Origin: Lentimicrobium sp.
GTDB taxonomy: Bacteria > Bacteroidota > Bacteroidia > Bacteroidales > Lentimicrobiaceae
DNA: 35,290 nt
Assembly (NCBI GenBank): GCA_024709105.1
Contig: JANJXJ010000181.1
Coordinates: 1-35,290, forward strand
Direction of reading: 5' to 3'
The translations under genes were made by a program, and so were the position numbers. Of the stretch, positions 25,239-34,751 are shown in pieces; positions within the stretch are counted from its first letter, which is position 1; each line of letters starts with the position of its first letter. The notes under the pieces are model-generated. The model saw only the letters and a list, made by a program, of their open reading frames with translations. It ran no database searches and was not told where the DNA came from.

Positions 25239-25379
25239 ATGTTAGCTACATTAAAATTTCCCATTATGGGATACACCAAAATCAGACTTGTTGTAAAGAA
25301 TGGTTACAAATGGCTTGCCGAATTGGTTGGCGCAGATCTTGAAGTTGAAGTTTACGAAGAAGATTTTGTTCTTGACTAA
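25239..25379 (+). CDS. Possible small protein of 46 residues
   Basis: An intact ATG-to-TAA frame of 46 codons. The peptide starts MLATLKFPIMGYTKIRLVV, is basic in its first half (Lys14, Arg16, Lys20, Lys24) and ends in an acidic tail (LEVEVYEEDFVLD). The half-and-half charge and balanced codon use look protein-like, unlike the flanking DNA. No family is recognised. No Shine-Dalgarno site or clear -7 box was seen directly upstream. It is isolated in a gene-poor stretch, 273 bp before lolD. Confidence 0.5.
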   Translation: MLATLKFPIMGYTKIRLVVKNGYKWLAELVGADLEVEVYEEDFVLD

Positions 25380-25619
25380 ACTTTTTCATCACGGATTATA
25401 GACTGATATGATAATTAAATCATATTCAGGAAGATTTGTTTTGCCCGGCGGACTGCCATAGAAATATCTGAAAAACTCTGTTTATCAGCGATATAGCATC
25501 TATTATTTCTCTCAATGTATTTGCTTCTTCGGTAAAGCCAAACTTTCAACCTACAGATTCTTTATTTCTTAAATTGTGTCTGTTGTTAACAGTTACATTT
25601 TTACCATTTGTAAAACCCT

Positions 25620-25628
25620 TAACTTTGC
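25620..25628 (+). promoter_or_regulatory. Bacteroidota -7 box ahead of lolD
   Basis: TAACTTTGC matches TAnnTTTG(C) 24 nt before the lolD ATG. The nearest TTTG upstream (about 25607) is too close to be a standard -33 element. Confidence 0.5.
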
Positions 25629-25652
25629 CAGTGATTAAAATGATGCTGTCAG

Positions 25653-26321
25653 ATGATAAAGGCTGAGAATATTGTAAAGTCCTACGGGCAATTGAAGGTG
25701 CTTAAAGGGGTATCGTTGCAGATTGACCGTGGAGAGATTGTATCAATCACAGGGGCATCAGGAGCTGGAAAATCAACACTTTTACACATATTGAGCACAC
25801 TGGATCAGGCTGATTCGGGTGAAGTATGGATAGATCAGGTATCTCTGGGCAAACTGGCCGATAACAAACTGGCCGAATTCCGTAATCAGAAGATTGGTTT
25901 TGTTTTTCAGTTTCACCACCTTTTGCCTGAGTTTACAGCACTTGAAAATGTTTGTATTCCAGCATTTATTGCCGGCATTGGTAAAAAGGAAGCAGAAAAA
26001 CGTGCAATTAAACTGATGGAATTCCTGAAAATAAGCGACAGGGCATCGCATAAACCTTCTGAACTATCAGGAGGTGAACAACAGAGAGTGGCTGTGGCCC
26101 GGGCTTTGATCAACAAGCCAGCTGTGATTATGGCCGATGAGCCCTCCGGAAATCTTGATTCGGAAAATGCAACACAACTTCACAAGCTCTTTTTTGAATT
26201 GCGCGACAGCTTCGGGCAAACTATTGTTATAGTGACTCACAATGAAGAACTTGCCGAAATGTCGGACCGAAGGTTTTATATGCGTGATGGAAAAATTACA
26301 ACAATAAAATCAGCAGAATAA
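25653..26321 (+). CDS. lolD: ABC transporter ATP-binding protein, LolD type
   Basis: A 222-residue ABC ATPase of the MacB/LolD group. Walker A is GASGAGKST, the Q-loop is [17 protein letters not shown], the signature is LSGGEQQR, Walker B is [13 protein letters not shown] and the switch His is in VTHNEE. The [13 protein letters not shown] segment is typical of LolD, which powers release of outer-membrane lipoproteins by LolCE. The membrane partners LolC and LolE are not next to it, as is usual in Bacteroidota. A related MacB-type function cannot be excluded. No sign of an operon with its neighbours. Confidence 0.88.
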   Translation: MIKAENIVKSYGQLKVLKGVSLQIDRGEIVSITGASGAGKSTLLHILSTLDQADSGEVWIDQVSLGKLADNKLAEFRNQKIGFVFQFHHLLPEFTALENVCIPAFIAGIGKKEAEKRAIKLMEFLKISDRASHKPSELSGGEQQRVAVARALINKPAVIMADEPSGNLDSENATQLHKLFFELRDSFGQTIVIVTHNEELAEMSDRRFYMRDGKITTIKSAE

Positions 26322-26630
26322 ACTTCTTTTAATAAAATTCGTTTTCCTGCGTTATTTTTGTTGTGCCTGAAAAGCATCATTTTCATTGATTTAATTTCGG
26401 TTTCTAAATTTCTTCACCTGACACCTTTGTTTAAATATAATCAGGTTTGAAAGAGAAGCAGATAAAAATCAGTGAAATGAACCTGATCAATTGCTAATTT
26501 ATTTTCATACACAAATTGTATGATAATAATAGTCAGAAAAATGGATTTCAGCACTCCTTTATTGCAGGGTAATTGTCGAACACAAGTAAAAAATCTGCAT
26601 AAAGCAGTCAGAACCACAAAATTGTTACCA

Positions 26631-29600
26631 ATGAAATTCTCCGGATTAAACTTTAAGTTTTGTTTCAGCATTATTCTTTCAATCTTTCTGTTAACGATTG
26701 CTACCTCTGCATATACTCAATCGCTTGATCCGGCGAGGCTTCAGCAATTTGAAGAAGCCATTTTAAAAGGTGAGGATTTTTTCAAGGCAGGAGAATATGC
26801 CAAAGCCAAGGCTGAATACCAGAAGGCTCTGGCAATAGATCCAGGTGCTAAATATCCCAAAGACAAACTAACCCAGATTCGTAAATTTTACATTGATCCT
26901 GAAGATGAAGCCAGGTTCAAATCAGCATTCGACAATGGCAATCGTTTGTTTCAGGCAGGAAAATATGACGAAGCACGCGATCAGTTTTCGATTGCAACCA
27001 ATATAAAACCTGAGGATAAACCAGCCAGAGATAAACTTATTGAAGCAGAACGGGCAGCTCAGGCATATAAAGAAGCATTTAAACAATATACACGACTTAT
27101 TGCCGATGCCGACAAGCTTTATAACGAAGGAAGGCTTAAAGATGCCAGGCCGGTTTATGTTTCAGCTTCCGAAGTTTTGCCTTCAGAAACATATCCGCAA
27201 GTAAGAATTCAGGAAATTGACAGAAAAGAAGCTGCGGCTGAAGCATTAAAACAATCATACGAAACTACTCTGGCTGAAGCAGATGAAGCTTACATGAACC
27301 GCGATTTTACTACTGCCAGGTTAAAATACGAACAGGCATTAAAAATTAAGCCGGCAGAGAACTATCCCAAAAGTATGCTTGAGAGGGTAGCCGAAGGAAT
27401 GGCACAACTTAAAGGGAATCAGGAAAAATACAATGCTGCAATAGCTGCAGCCGACAAACTTTTTGACTCCGGAGATTTTGAAACCGCCCGAAGTGGTTAT
27501 CAGAATGCTGCTTCATTAATGCCTGGCGAAAAACATCCTGCTGAAAGAATAAACAGAATTGATGAAATTCTTGCGCAAAGAAAACAATTGGATGAAAATT
27601 ACAATAAGGTACTTGCAGAAGCCGACAAACTTTTTGCAGAAAAAAAATATTCTGAAGCCAAAACTGAGTATCAGAAAGCCAATGATTTAAAACCCAGCGA
27701 ATCGTATCCCAAACAAAGGATCGAAGAAACGGCTCAGCAACTGCTGGCCATTAAAGAAGCTGAACGAAATAAAAATTATAACGATGCCATTGTTCTGGCT
27801 GATAAGCTCTTTGGGGAGAAGAACTATAAAGAAGCCCTGAGTGCCTACAACGAAGCCAGAAGTATAAAACCTGAAGAAAAATGGCCTGCAGAGCAGATTG
27901 CTCAGATAAATAAACTGTTTGAAGACCAGAAGACACTCGAAAATGCATATCAGCTTGCAATATCATCAGGAGATAATTTATTCTCGGCCAATAGTTTAGC
28001 AGAAGCTAAAGCTGAATATCAGAAAGCGTCGGGATTAAAGCCAAACGAAGATTACCCTAAGGGCCGCATTGCAGAAATAGATACGAAATTAGCTCAGGCC
28101 CAAAAAAATGAAGCCGACTTCAATGCAGCAGTTACAGAAGGCGACACCTATTTTTCGGAAAACAACTTAGTAAAATCTGAAGAAGCTTACCGCAGGGCAA
28201 TTTCTCTGAAACCAGGAAGCAAATACCCGGCAGATCAGATTGAAATAATACAAAGAAAGAAACTGGAATTGCAATCAAAAGAAGATCAGTATGTTTCGTT
28301 GGTTAAAGAAGGCGACGATAAGTTTTTGGCCAAGGAACTCAGTCTTGCAAAATCAAGTTATCAACAGGCTCTTGAACTGAAGCCCGGGGAAAAACATCCG
28401 GCAGACCGAATAGCCTTGATAGACAAAACGCTGGAAGAAGAGCAAAAACGTCGCAACGACTATACAATTAGTATTAAAGAAGCTGATCAACTTTTTGAAA
28501 AATCACAATTTGATGCTGCTTTAAGTTCTTACCAGAAAGCCGGACAGATTATCCCTGAAGAAAACTACCCGAATGAACAGATTGCCCGCATCAGGCAGAT
28601 TCAGGAGGAGCTGAAATCAGCTGAAGAAAACTATTTAAAATATCTGGGCAACGGCGACGAGGCTTTTAAGAACAAGAGCTATCAGCAAGCCATAACTGCC
28701 TATGAAAACGCGCTGAAGCTAAAACCTGCAGAAAAATATCCGGCAACTCAAATTGAACTGGCACGCAAAAATTTAGATGCACTTGCTGAACTTAGAAACA
28801 AGTATAATGCAACCATAGCTGCGGGTGATAAAAACTTTGAAGCCGGGCTGCTTGATGAAGCCTTAAAAAATTACAATGAAGCCATCAGTTTGATTGCCGG
28901 AGAGAATTATCCTTCGGAACAAATCGAAAAGATTAATGCCCTGAAAGCATCACAACTGCAAAGAGAAGAAGAATACAGACAGGCGATAGTTAAGGCAGAT
29001 GATTTTTTCGCAAAAACCAAATACAGCGAAGCACTTTCTAATTATGAAATCGCATTGACTGTAAATCCTTCATCGGAACATGCGCTTTCAAGAAAAGCTG
29101 AAATCGGAAGGATTCTTGGCGAAATTGAGCTTACATCGCAACAGTTTGAAACGGCTGTTAAACTGGGAGATGAAAAATTCAATATGCGTTTATGGGACGA
29201 ATCGGAAGCTGCATTTAAACAAGCGCTGAAGTTAAAACCCGCCGAAACCTATCCAGCCACGCAGATTGAACAAATTAACAAAGAAAGAGAAGCTGAACGC
29301 ACAGCCAGTGCCGGCTTTGCTGAATCTATTGCAGCAGCTGATGCAGCCTTTACATCCAAAGAATACGATAATGCTCTTGGCCATTATAAGCAAGCATTGA
29401 ATTTTAAGCCACAAGCAGAGCACCCAACACGCAGAATTGCTGAAATCAATTCAATACTTGAAGAACAAAAACGCCTGGCTGATAAAGATTATTACGAAGC
29501 CTTAGAAAAAGCAGATGCTCTTTTTCAGGAAAAAGACTACAATTCGGCTGTCAGGTTTTATGAAACCGCAACTGCCATAAAGCCACTGGAAAACCATCCC

Positions 29601-30164
29601 AAAGACAGGATTCTGGCTATCAGAAATATTCTGCAGGAAAGAGCCCGTAATCAAATGGAGGCCTACAACAAAATTATCCTGAATGCTGACCGCTTATACC
29701 AGGCCAAGGTTTTCGATCAGGCCATTGATGCCTACACCGAAGCATCACTTGCCAAACCCGATGAAAGTTATCCGGCCGACATGATCAGAAAAATCAGAAA
29801 ATACCTGGAAGACCATACCATGGTTGACCTGGTTGTATCCCCGACATCTGTTGAAACAGATACAGAGAAAAAATTCAATTTTACTCCCATTGAGTTCAGG
29901 TTGCGCAAAAACAATTATATCTCAATAAAAGCAAGAAAAACCAGCGAAACCGACCCCAAAGTCTATGTAAATTATGGCAAAGGATCGCAGAAAAACGGCG
30001 GGATCGTGCTAAGGAGCATCACAACCGATGAGCATGGCGACTTTTTGGTAAGAGTTAGTATTCAGGATCGCTGGTACCGCGAAGACAACAACTGGATTGG
30101 AATTTATGCCGAAGGAGGCAGCATAGAAATTGAAAAGATGCAGATCGCACAGGGTGGGGAATAG
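26631..30164 (+). CDS. Exported giant TPR-like repeat protein with 18 repeats of about 57 residues
   Basis: A 1177-residue protein. The signal peptide covers about residues 1-30 (LLTIATSAYTQS). From about residue 36 to 1062 it is a run of 18 homologous units of about 57 residues, each with the pattern AD-x-LF, Y-x-x-A, Y-x-x-A, LKP-x-E-x-YP and RI-x-x-I. Each unit is a TPR-like helix pair followed by a longer spacer helix. The last 110 residues form a beta-rich domain (FNFTPIEFRLRKNN onwards) found nowhere else here. I chose ATG 26631; the frame is open to 26520 but the upstream stretch lacks a signal peptide. It may be a periplasmic scaffold. Substrate and partners are unknown. Confidence 0.88.
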   Translation: MKFSGLNFKFCFSIILSIFLLTIATSAYTQSLDPARLQQFEEAILKGEDFFKAGEYAKAKAEYQKALAIDPGAKYPKDKLTQIRKFYIDPEDEARFKSAFDNGNRLFQAGKYDEARDQFSIATNIKPEDKPARDKLIEAERAAQAYKEAFKQYTRLIADADKLYNEGRLKDARPVYVSASEVLPSETYPQVRIQEIDRKEAAAEALKQSYETTLAEADEAYMNRDFTTARLKYEQALKIKPAENYPKSMLERVAEGMAQLKGNQEKYNAAIAAADKLFDSGDFETARSGYQNAASLMPGEKHPAERINRIDEILAQRKQLDENYNKVLAEADKLFAEKKYSEAKTEYQKANDLKPSESYPKQRIEETAQQLLAIKEAERNKNYNDAIVLADKLFGEKNYKEALSAYNEARSIKPEEKWPAEQIAQINKLFEDQKTLENAYQLAISSGDNLFSANSLAEAKAEYQKASGLKPNEDYPKGRIAEIDTKLAQAQKNEADFNAAVTEGDTYFSENNLVKSEEAYRRAISLKPGSKYPADQIEIIQRKKLELQSKEDQYVSLVKEGDDKFLAKELSLAKSSYQQALELKPGEKHPADRIALIDKTLEEEQKRRNDYTISIKEADQLFEKSQFDAALSSYQKAGQIIPEENYPNEQIARIRQIQEELKSAEENYLKYLGNGDEAFKNKSYQQAITAYENALKLKPAEKYPATQIELARKNLDALAELRNKYNATIAAGDKNFEAGLLDEALKNYNEAISLIAGENYPSEQIEKINALKASQLQREEEYRQAIVKADDFFAKTKYSEALSNYEIALTVNPSSEHALSRKAEIGRILGEIELTSQQFETAVKLGDEKFNMRLWDESEAAFKQALKLKPAETYPATQIEQINKEREAERTASAGFAESIAAADAAFTSKEYDNALGHYKQALNFKPQAEHPTRRIAEINSILEEQKRLADKDYYEALEKADALFQEKDYNSAVRFYETATAIKPLENHPKDRILAIRNILQERARNQMEAYNKIILNADRLYQAKVFDQAIDAYTEASLAKPDESYPADMIRKIRKYLEDHTMVDLVVSPTSVETDTEKKFNFTPIEFRLRKNNYISIKARKTSETDPKVYVNYGKGSQKNGGIVLRSITTDEHGDFLVRVSIQDRWYREDNNWIGIYAEGGSIEIEKMQIAQGGE

Positions 30165-30317
30165 CAGAAACACTTCCGGTTTTTTGCCTTACTGTTAATA
30201 TTTTTGATGAAATTCAGTCTCAATACTTTTTAAATTTTCACTTTAAGAGTACAGACTTGTTTATCAATCAAAAAAATACAGACATTTGCAGCCATTGGTT
30301 TTAACACTAAGCGCTGT

Positions 30318-31778
30318 ATGGAAAGTTACTTTGAACCATTCAGAATAAACACAATAGGTCACGACCTTATATATCCGACTCCTTACGGGAATCAGAAACT
30401 TATTTATGCCGACTGGATTGCCAGCGGCAGGTTGTACAAACCCATTGAGGATATTCTTTCCTATGAAATCGGGCCATTTATTGCCAACACCCATACCGAA
30501 ACCAGTGAAACCGGATCTTCGATGACACGTGCCTATCACGAAGCCCACAAAAGAATAAAAAAACATGTTAATGCAGGCCCCGATGATGTAATTATCACTT
30601 CCGGCTTTGGAATGACCGGTGTAATAGTGAAGTTCCAAAGGATGATGGGTCTGAAAATGTGTGGACAACTCACTGACAGCAGGTGTTTTAAGGAAAAAGA
30701 GCGACCGGTTGTTTTTGTAACCCATATGGAACATCACAGCAACCATACGTCCTGGTTTGAGACCATGACCGATGTGGTGGTTCTGGCTCCCGACAAAGAT
30801 TTATTGGTTGATCCGGAAGAGCTCAGAAAGCAGCTCGAAAAATACAAGGACAGGCCATTAAAAATCGGCGCTTTCACAGCCTGTTCGAATGTAACCGGCA
30901 TAAATACTCCTTATCACAAACTTGCCAGACTGATGCATGAGTTTGGCGGTGTTTGTTTTGTTGATTTTGCAGCTTCTGCGCCCTACGCTCATATTAACAT
31001 GCATCCTGAAGATCCATTGGAAAAACTGGATGCCGTTTTGTTTTCACCGCATAAGTTTTTGGGTGGTCCGGGTTCTTCCGGTGTTTTGGTATTCGACAGA
31101 AAAATGTATCACAGCCGCACCCCCGACCAGCCGGGCGGAGGCACCGTTGACTGGACCAATCCCTGGGGCGAATATAAATATGTTGATGATATTGAATCGC
31201 GCGAAGATGGCGGAACTCCGGGTTTTATGCAGGCAATAAGAACAGCCCTTAGCATTGAACTAAAGGAAAAAATGGGTGTTGAGAACATGATGAGGCGCGA
31301 AGAAGAACTTCTGAAAATCGCCTTTTCGGGAATGGACAACATTCAGGGATTAAAAATACTAGCCAACGAACAAAGACATCGCTTAGGCGTGATCTCTTTC
31401 TACTTTACTGATATTCATTACAATCTGGTTGTAAAGCTGCTCAGCGACCGCTATGGAATACAGGTACGGGGCGGTTGTGCCTGTGCCGGAACCTATGGCC
31501 ACTATTTGCTGGATGTAAGCTATGAACATTCCAGGTCAATCACTGAGTTGATTAATCATGGCGACCTCTCGAAGAAGCCGGGCTGGGTAAGGTTATCGCT
31601 GCATCCCACCATGACCAATGCCGAATTGCAAACAGTACTCCAGGCATTGGAAGACATCAGCAAAAACCATAAAATCTGGCAGGAAGACTATGCTTACAAC
31701 AAACACACCAACGAGTTCAGGCATGTAAGTGACAACTGCCAGATCTCTGACCGTGTTAATCAGTGGTTTAAACTATAG
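30318..31778 (+). CDS. Class V aminotransferase, cysteine desulfurase-like
   Basis: A 486-residue PLP enzyme of fold type I. The PLP Lys is Lys246 in SPHKFLGG. The Asp-containing block is CFVDFAASAP, and the Ser/Thr phosphate ligands are near SGFGMTGV. A His ring-stacking segment THMEHHSNHTSW is present. Near residue 384 lies RGGCACAGTYGHYLL with Cys387 and Cys389, at the place of the SufS/NifS catalytic loop. It is longer than SufS (about 405 residues), and no SUF genes are nearby, so I call it SufS-like rather than SufS. It may be a selenocysteine lyase or another beta-eliminating enzyme. Confidence 0.85.
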   Translation: MESYFEPFRINTIGHDLIYPTPYGNQKLIYADWIASGRLYKPIEDILSYEIGPFIANTHTETSETGSSMTRAYHEAHKRIKKHVNAGPDDVIITSGFGMTGVIVKFQRMMGLKMCGQLTDSRCFKEKERPVVFVTHMEHHSNHTSWFETMTDVVVLAPDKDLLVDPEELRKQLEKYKDRPLKIGAFTACSNVTGINTPYHKLARLMHEFGGVCFVDFAASAPYAHINMHPEDPLEKLDAVLFSPHKFLGGPGSSGVLVFDRKMYHSRTPDQPGGGTVDWTNPWGEYKYVDDIESREDGGTPGFMQAIRTALSIELKEKMGVENMMRREEELLKIAFSGMDNIQGLKILANEQRHRLGVISFYFTDIHYNLVVKLLSDRYGIQVRGGCACAGTYGHYLLDVSYEHSRSITELINHGDLSKKPGWVRLSLHPTMTNAELQTVLQALEDISKNHKIWQEDYAYNKHTNEFRHVSDNCQISDRVNQWFKL

Positions 31779-31805
31779 GAAGATTAGGTGATTTTGCGGA
31801 TAAGA

Positions 31806-33164
31806 TTATCTGGCTTTTTCCAGGGTAATCAGAGTGATTTCGGGCAGAATCCCTACCCTGCCGGGATAAGCAATGTGTCCAAGCCCCCGGTTCACATACA
31901 GATAACTTTTCTTGCCCGTTGAGGTTGTCTCATAGGTTAATCCTGCCCAATTTTCGTAGAGATAGCGTGCCGGGCTCCACTTAAACCCAAATGCTTCAAT
32001 TCCCATTTGCATGCCATGGGTATGACCTGAAAGGGTAAGGTCAAACTCAGGGAAGCGGCTGAATACTTCGGTTTCCCAGTGAGTTGGGTCATGCGATAAT
32101 AAAATGTTTACATCACCGGTTTTAGCGCCTGACATGGTTTTATCCATATCTCCATATTTTCTAAACCGGGCCGTTGCACTCCAGTTTTCCACACCGGCAA
32201 TCAACAGGGAAGCATCTCCCACATTTAGGCTGTCAACTGAATTTCTTAACAATTTCCAACCAATATTTTCGTAAAAATCCACAAGCTGCTGAAGGTTTTG
32301 CTCCTTTTCGCCGGGAGACTTCCAACTTACATAATCACCATAGTCATGATTGCCGAGAATTGCATAAACACCATACTTTGCCTTTAACTGTGCCAAAGTT
32401 GATTCAAATCCTCTTACTTCCAGAGTACTGTAATTTACCATATCGCCGGTAAAAACAATCACATCAGGATTCAGCTCATTTATTTGATTTACTGCCCTTT
32501 GCAATGATTTTGCTGAAATCCAGCTGCCCAGGTGAATATCTGAAATCTGAACTATGCGCAGGCCCTCCAGCGAGTGAGGCAATGCCTTGATAGAAAGACT
32601 GATTTTGTGCAATCTGAATTTATAAACCCAAACTGTGCTTCCGACCAGTAAACCAGCCAAAGCGAGGCTTCCAAGAAAAATTCCCATTTTTTTAAAGAGA
32701 TTGATTCCTCTTTCCAGCTTAATTTTCCGAAAAGAAGATGATGTAAAGTGCTGCAGCAACCATAGAATAAATGCAGGCAGCAACGGCAGAAAAAGAAAAA
32801 ATTTTGAAATAAAAAACACCAATGCCATCCCCGGAAGGTAAATTCTTAAAGATTTTGGCATTTCTGTCATTGGGACAACCACCGATCCGAAAAGAAAAAA
32901 CAGCATAATGGCCAGGGGCAGCCACCAAAATATTTGAATGGCCGTCTTTACCATCCCCGGATAGTTTTTCCACAATGGGCTTAAAAATCCAAGTACCAGT
33001 AAATCAAGTACAAAGAGCAGTAAAAGATACGGAACCCTTGCAGCATATTTGGGCAGAGATTGCTGCATAAGCACATAAAGTGCTGCAACAAAAACAATGG
33101 CTACAGCAGCCAGAATCAGCCTGATGTACTTTTTCGTGAATTGCGGATGGTTAAAGGCAGTCAA
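31806..33164 (-). CDS. Membrane metallophosphoesterase
   Basis: A calcineurin-like phosphoesterase with an N-terminal membrane part. Four or five hydrophobic segments occupy about the first 190 residues. The metal-binding blocks follow: SDIHLGSW, VFTGDMVNY, AILGNHDYGDY, LLSHDPTHW and SGHTHGMQMG. The site is complete. The frame is open to an ATG at 33248, but the DNA there forms the terminator of the upstream gene and is followed by a -7 box at 33186-33194. I therefore chose TTG 33164 (452 residues); the ATG at 33068 is also possible. Families of this kind act on nucleotide or lipid pyrophosphates, and the substrate is not known here. Confidence 0.85.
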   Translation of the reverse strand: MTAFNHPQFTKKYIRLILAAVAIVFVAALYVLMQQSLPKYAARVPYLLLLFVLDLLVLGFLSPLWKNYPGMVKTAIQIFWWLPLAIMLFFLFGSVVVPMTEMPKSLRIYLPGMALVFFISKFFLFLPLLPAFILWLLQHFTSSSFRKIKLERGINLFKKMGIFLGSLALAGLLVGSTVWVYKFRLHKISLSIKALPHSLEGLRIVQISDIHLGSWISAKSLQRAVNQINELNPDVIVFTGDMVNYSTLEVRGFESTLAQLKAKYGVYAILGNHDYGDYVSWKSPGEKEQNLQQLVDFYENIGWKLLRNSVDSLNVGDASLLIAGVENWSATARFRKYGDMDKTMSGAKTGDVNILLSHDPTHWETEVFSRFPEFDLTLSGHTHGMQMGIEAFGFKWSPARYLYENWAGLTYETTSTGKKSYLYVNRGLGHIAYPGRVGILPEITLITLEKAR

Positions 33165-33185
33165 ATTCCTGTGGATTATCGGGTT

Positions 33186-33194
33186 GCAAAAATA
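33186..33194 (-). promoter_or_regulatory. Bacteroidota -7 box for the metallophosphoesterase
   Basis: Read on the minus strand: TATTTTTGC, matching TAnnTTTG(C). It lies between the terminator of the DUF6340 gene and the metallophosphoesterase, and so argues for a start codon downstream of about 33180. Confidence 0.6.
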
Positions 33195-33197
33195 AAC

Positions 33198-33237
33198 AAT
33201 AACAAAACAGGCCCGACCGCCATTAGGGTCAGGCCTG
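33198..33237 (-). terminator. Terminator of the DUF6340 lipoprotein gene (minus strand)
   Basis: An 11-bp stem with one mismatch, CAGGCCTGACC with GGTCGGGCCTG (minus strand), followed by a T-rich tract. It is 26 nt after the stop codon at 33263. Confidence 0.8.
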
Positions 33238-33262
33238 ATGTTTAACAATTTCTTAACGCTGA

Positions 33263-34303
33263 TTATTGCATTTGAATATTCAGCCTGTCTTCTTCCTGCA
33301 TTCTGAAGCGCAGGAGATCAGCATATCTTCTCCCCTTCTTAAGTCCATGCTGCTGCCAGGCGCGATTGGCCCATTCTTCAGCAATGCTAAGATTTCCATC
33401 AACTTCGCTGGCCAAAGCCATGTTGTAACAAGCACGGGAAGCAATTTTTGCATCCTGGCTCAGGGTATATTTTTTCCAGATTGCAATGGCTTCGTTCCAG
33501 TTGCCACGTTTCACCATTCGCGATGCTTCTTTAAACTCATCGTTGGCTTTTCTGTAATAACTGCGCGTTTCGTAAACCCATGTTGGAGAAATCCGCCGGG
33601 CATATTGCTGACCAGAATAATAACCCGATTCATTAAGTGCCATTCTTTTGGAAGGAAGCTTACCCAGTACTTCATCAGGGCTATCGCCACTTTCTCCCCA
33701 TGACATATTATCATTGAACGAATTACGATCTACCACCTGCCTTTGCTTTGGGTAATATATGGTCCATCCCGAACGTACATTCATATCCAGATCGGCGTAG
33801 TATTCCTTAACTATAACTTTCTTTTTATCAATTACACGTTCAACGTCGGCAGAGCTGGTTTTAAGAGAAACATCAGAATCAAAGGTCTCCAGAGCAACAA
33901 TAGCATCCACCCTGAATCTTTCGCACAGTTCATCAACCTGCTTCCAGTCGAGAAATTCGGGCCAATGCCGTGTGCCAGTTCCCCTGAGTTCAACACCTTC
34001 AACCACAACAGCAGTAAAACGGGGATTATTATTTAATCCTGATGCCAGTCCGCGTAAACTTTCATTGGAAGCATCACGATCAGCTCCAATGGATTCGCCG
34101 GTCACCAGCCCTTCCAGAAAATTTTTCACACCTTCACCTTTGGCAGGAAGCGAGCGGTTAACAACCCCTACTTGTTTTATTTCAGCAGGAAGAGTAATAT
34201 CGGCAGGTTTTAAAATCTGCATCTGATGCGATGCGGTGCTGCATGAGGCCAAAATTACCGGCAGGAGCAATAAGAAGAATGGCCGTGATAAAAAAGTTTT
34301 CAT
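33263..34303 (-). CDS. DUF6340 family lipoprotein
   Basis: A 346-residue lipoprotein with signal peptide and lipobox LASC (MKTFLSRPFFLLLLPVILAS). The mature part starts with the QILKPADITLPAEIKQVGVV strand typical of DUF6340. It continues with a conserved VDAIVALETFDSDVSLKT block and a helical repeat region near the C-terminus (NEAIAIWKKYTLSQDAKIAS, then MALASEVDGNLSIAEEWANR), which looks like tetratricopeptide repeats. I chose ATG 34303 because it gives a proper lipoprotein signal. An upstream ATG at 34426 would place a long extra hydrophobic stretch ahead of it. Function unknown, widespread in Bacteroidota. Confidence 0.85.
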   Translation of the reverse strand: MKTFLSRPFFLLLLPVILASCSTASHQMQILKPADITLPAEIKQVGVVNRSLPAKGEGVKNFLEGLVTGESIGADRDASNESLRGLASGLNNNPRFTAVVVEGVELRGTGTRHWPEFLDWKQVDELCERFRVDAIVALETFDSDVSLKTSSADVERVIDKKKVIVKEYYADLDMNVRSGWTIYYPKQRQVVDRNSFNDNMSWGESGDSPDEVLGKLPSKRMALNESGYYSGQQYARRISPTWVYETRSYYRKANDEFKEASRMVKRGNWNEAIAIWKKYTLSQDAKIASRACYNMALASEVDGNLSIAEEWANRAWQQHGLKKGRRYADLLRFRMQEEDRLNIQMQ

Positions 34304-34497
34304 ATAAACGGGGTATTTGTTTTGATTCAGCACAAACCAACAATTGTACCAAAGTGAATGAAAAAGAAAGTAAGAAAAGACAATACGGAGAGCAGTAAAA
34401 CAGATAAGCCAGAATGAGAAATTCAATACAAATAATCTATGGCTTAAAACAGGAAAGGCAGCGGGTTAAAAATATTTTGCTTAAATCAAAAATAAAA

Positions 34498-34528
34498 TTT
34501 GTGATTAAAAAATCTCTTTGTACTTTTG
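34498..34528 (+). promoter_or_regulatory. Strong Bacteroidota promoter of the tRNA-Ser/tRNA-Pro operon
   Basis: TTTG at 34498-34501, exactly 19 nt of spacer, and TACTTTTG at 34521-34528. This is a full match to the Bacteroidota consensus TTTG-N19-TAnnTTTG. It starts about 10 nt ahead of tRNA-Ser and is the best-formed promoter in the window. Confidence 0.85.
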
Positions 34529-34539
34529 CACTCCCATTT

Positions 34540-34626
34540 GGTGAGGTGGGTGAGTGGCTTAAACCAACAGTTTGCTAAACTGTCGTACTGGAAACGGTAC
34601 CGGGGGTTCGAATCCCCCCTTCACCG
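34540..34626 (+). tRNA. tRNA-Ser (anticodon GCU)
   Basis: Acceptor stem GGTGAGG with CTTCACC (one G-U pair), a long variable arm (TACTGGAAACGGTA), and T arm GGGGGTTCGAATCCCCC. The anticodon loop is TTGCTAA in the stem CAGT/ACTG, giving anticodon GCT. The discriminator is G. CCA is not encoded. Read by eye; ends should be exact within 1-2 nt. Confidence 0.93.
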
Positions 34627-34627
34627 C

Positions 34628-34656
34628 AAAGAGGATGAAGAATCCTCTTTAATTTT
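34628..34656 (+). other. Hairpin between the two tRNA genes
   Basis: AAAGAGGAT and ATCCTCTTT pair around a short loop, followed by AATTTTTATT. It may be a partial terminator or a processing signal between tRNA-Ser and tRNA-Pro. The weak T-tract argues for processing or attenuation. Confidence 0.55.
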
Positions 34657-34664
34657 TATTGAAC

Positions 34665-34737
34665 CGGGGTGTAGTACAGTTGGTAGTATGCTTGGTTTGG
34701 GACCAAGAGGTCGTCGGTTCGAGTCCGGCCACCCCGA
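34665..34737 (+). tRNA. tRNA-Pro (anticodon UGG)
   Basis: Acceptor stem CGGGGTG with CACCCCG, discriminator A. D arm contains AGTTGGTAGTATG. The anticodon stem-loop is CTTGG-TTTGGGA-CCAAG, so the anticodon is TGG. T arm GTCGGTTCGAGTCCGGC is canonical. CCA is not encoded. It is the parent of the fragments at 34800-34820, 35121-35179 and 35241-35261. Confidence 0.93.
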
Positions 34738-34751
34738 CTACAATAAATCAG

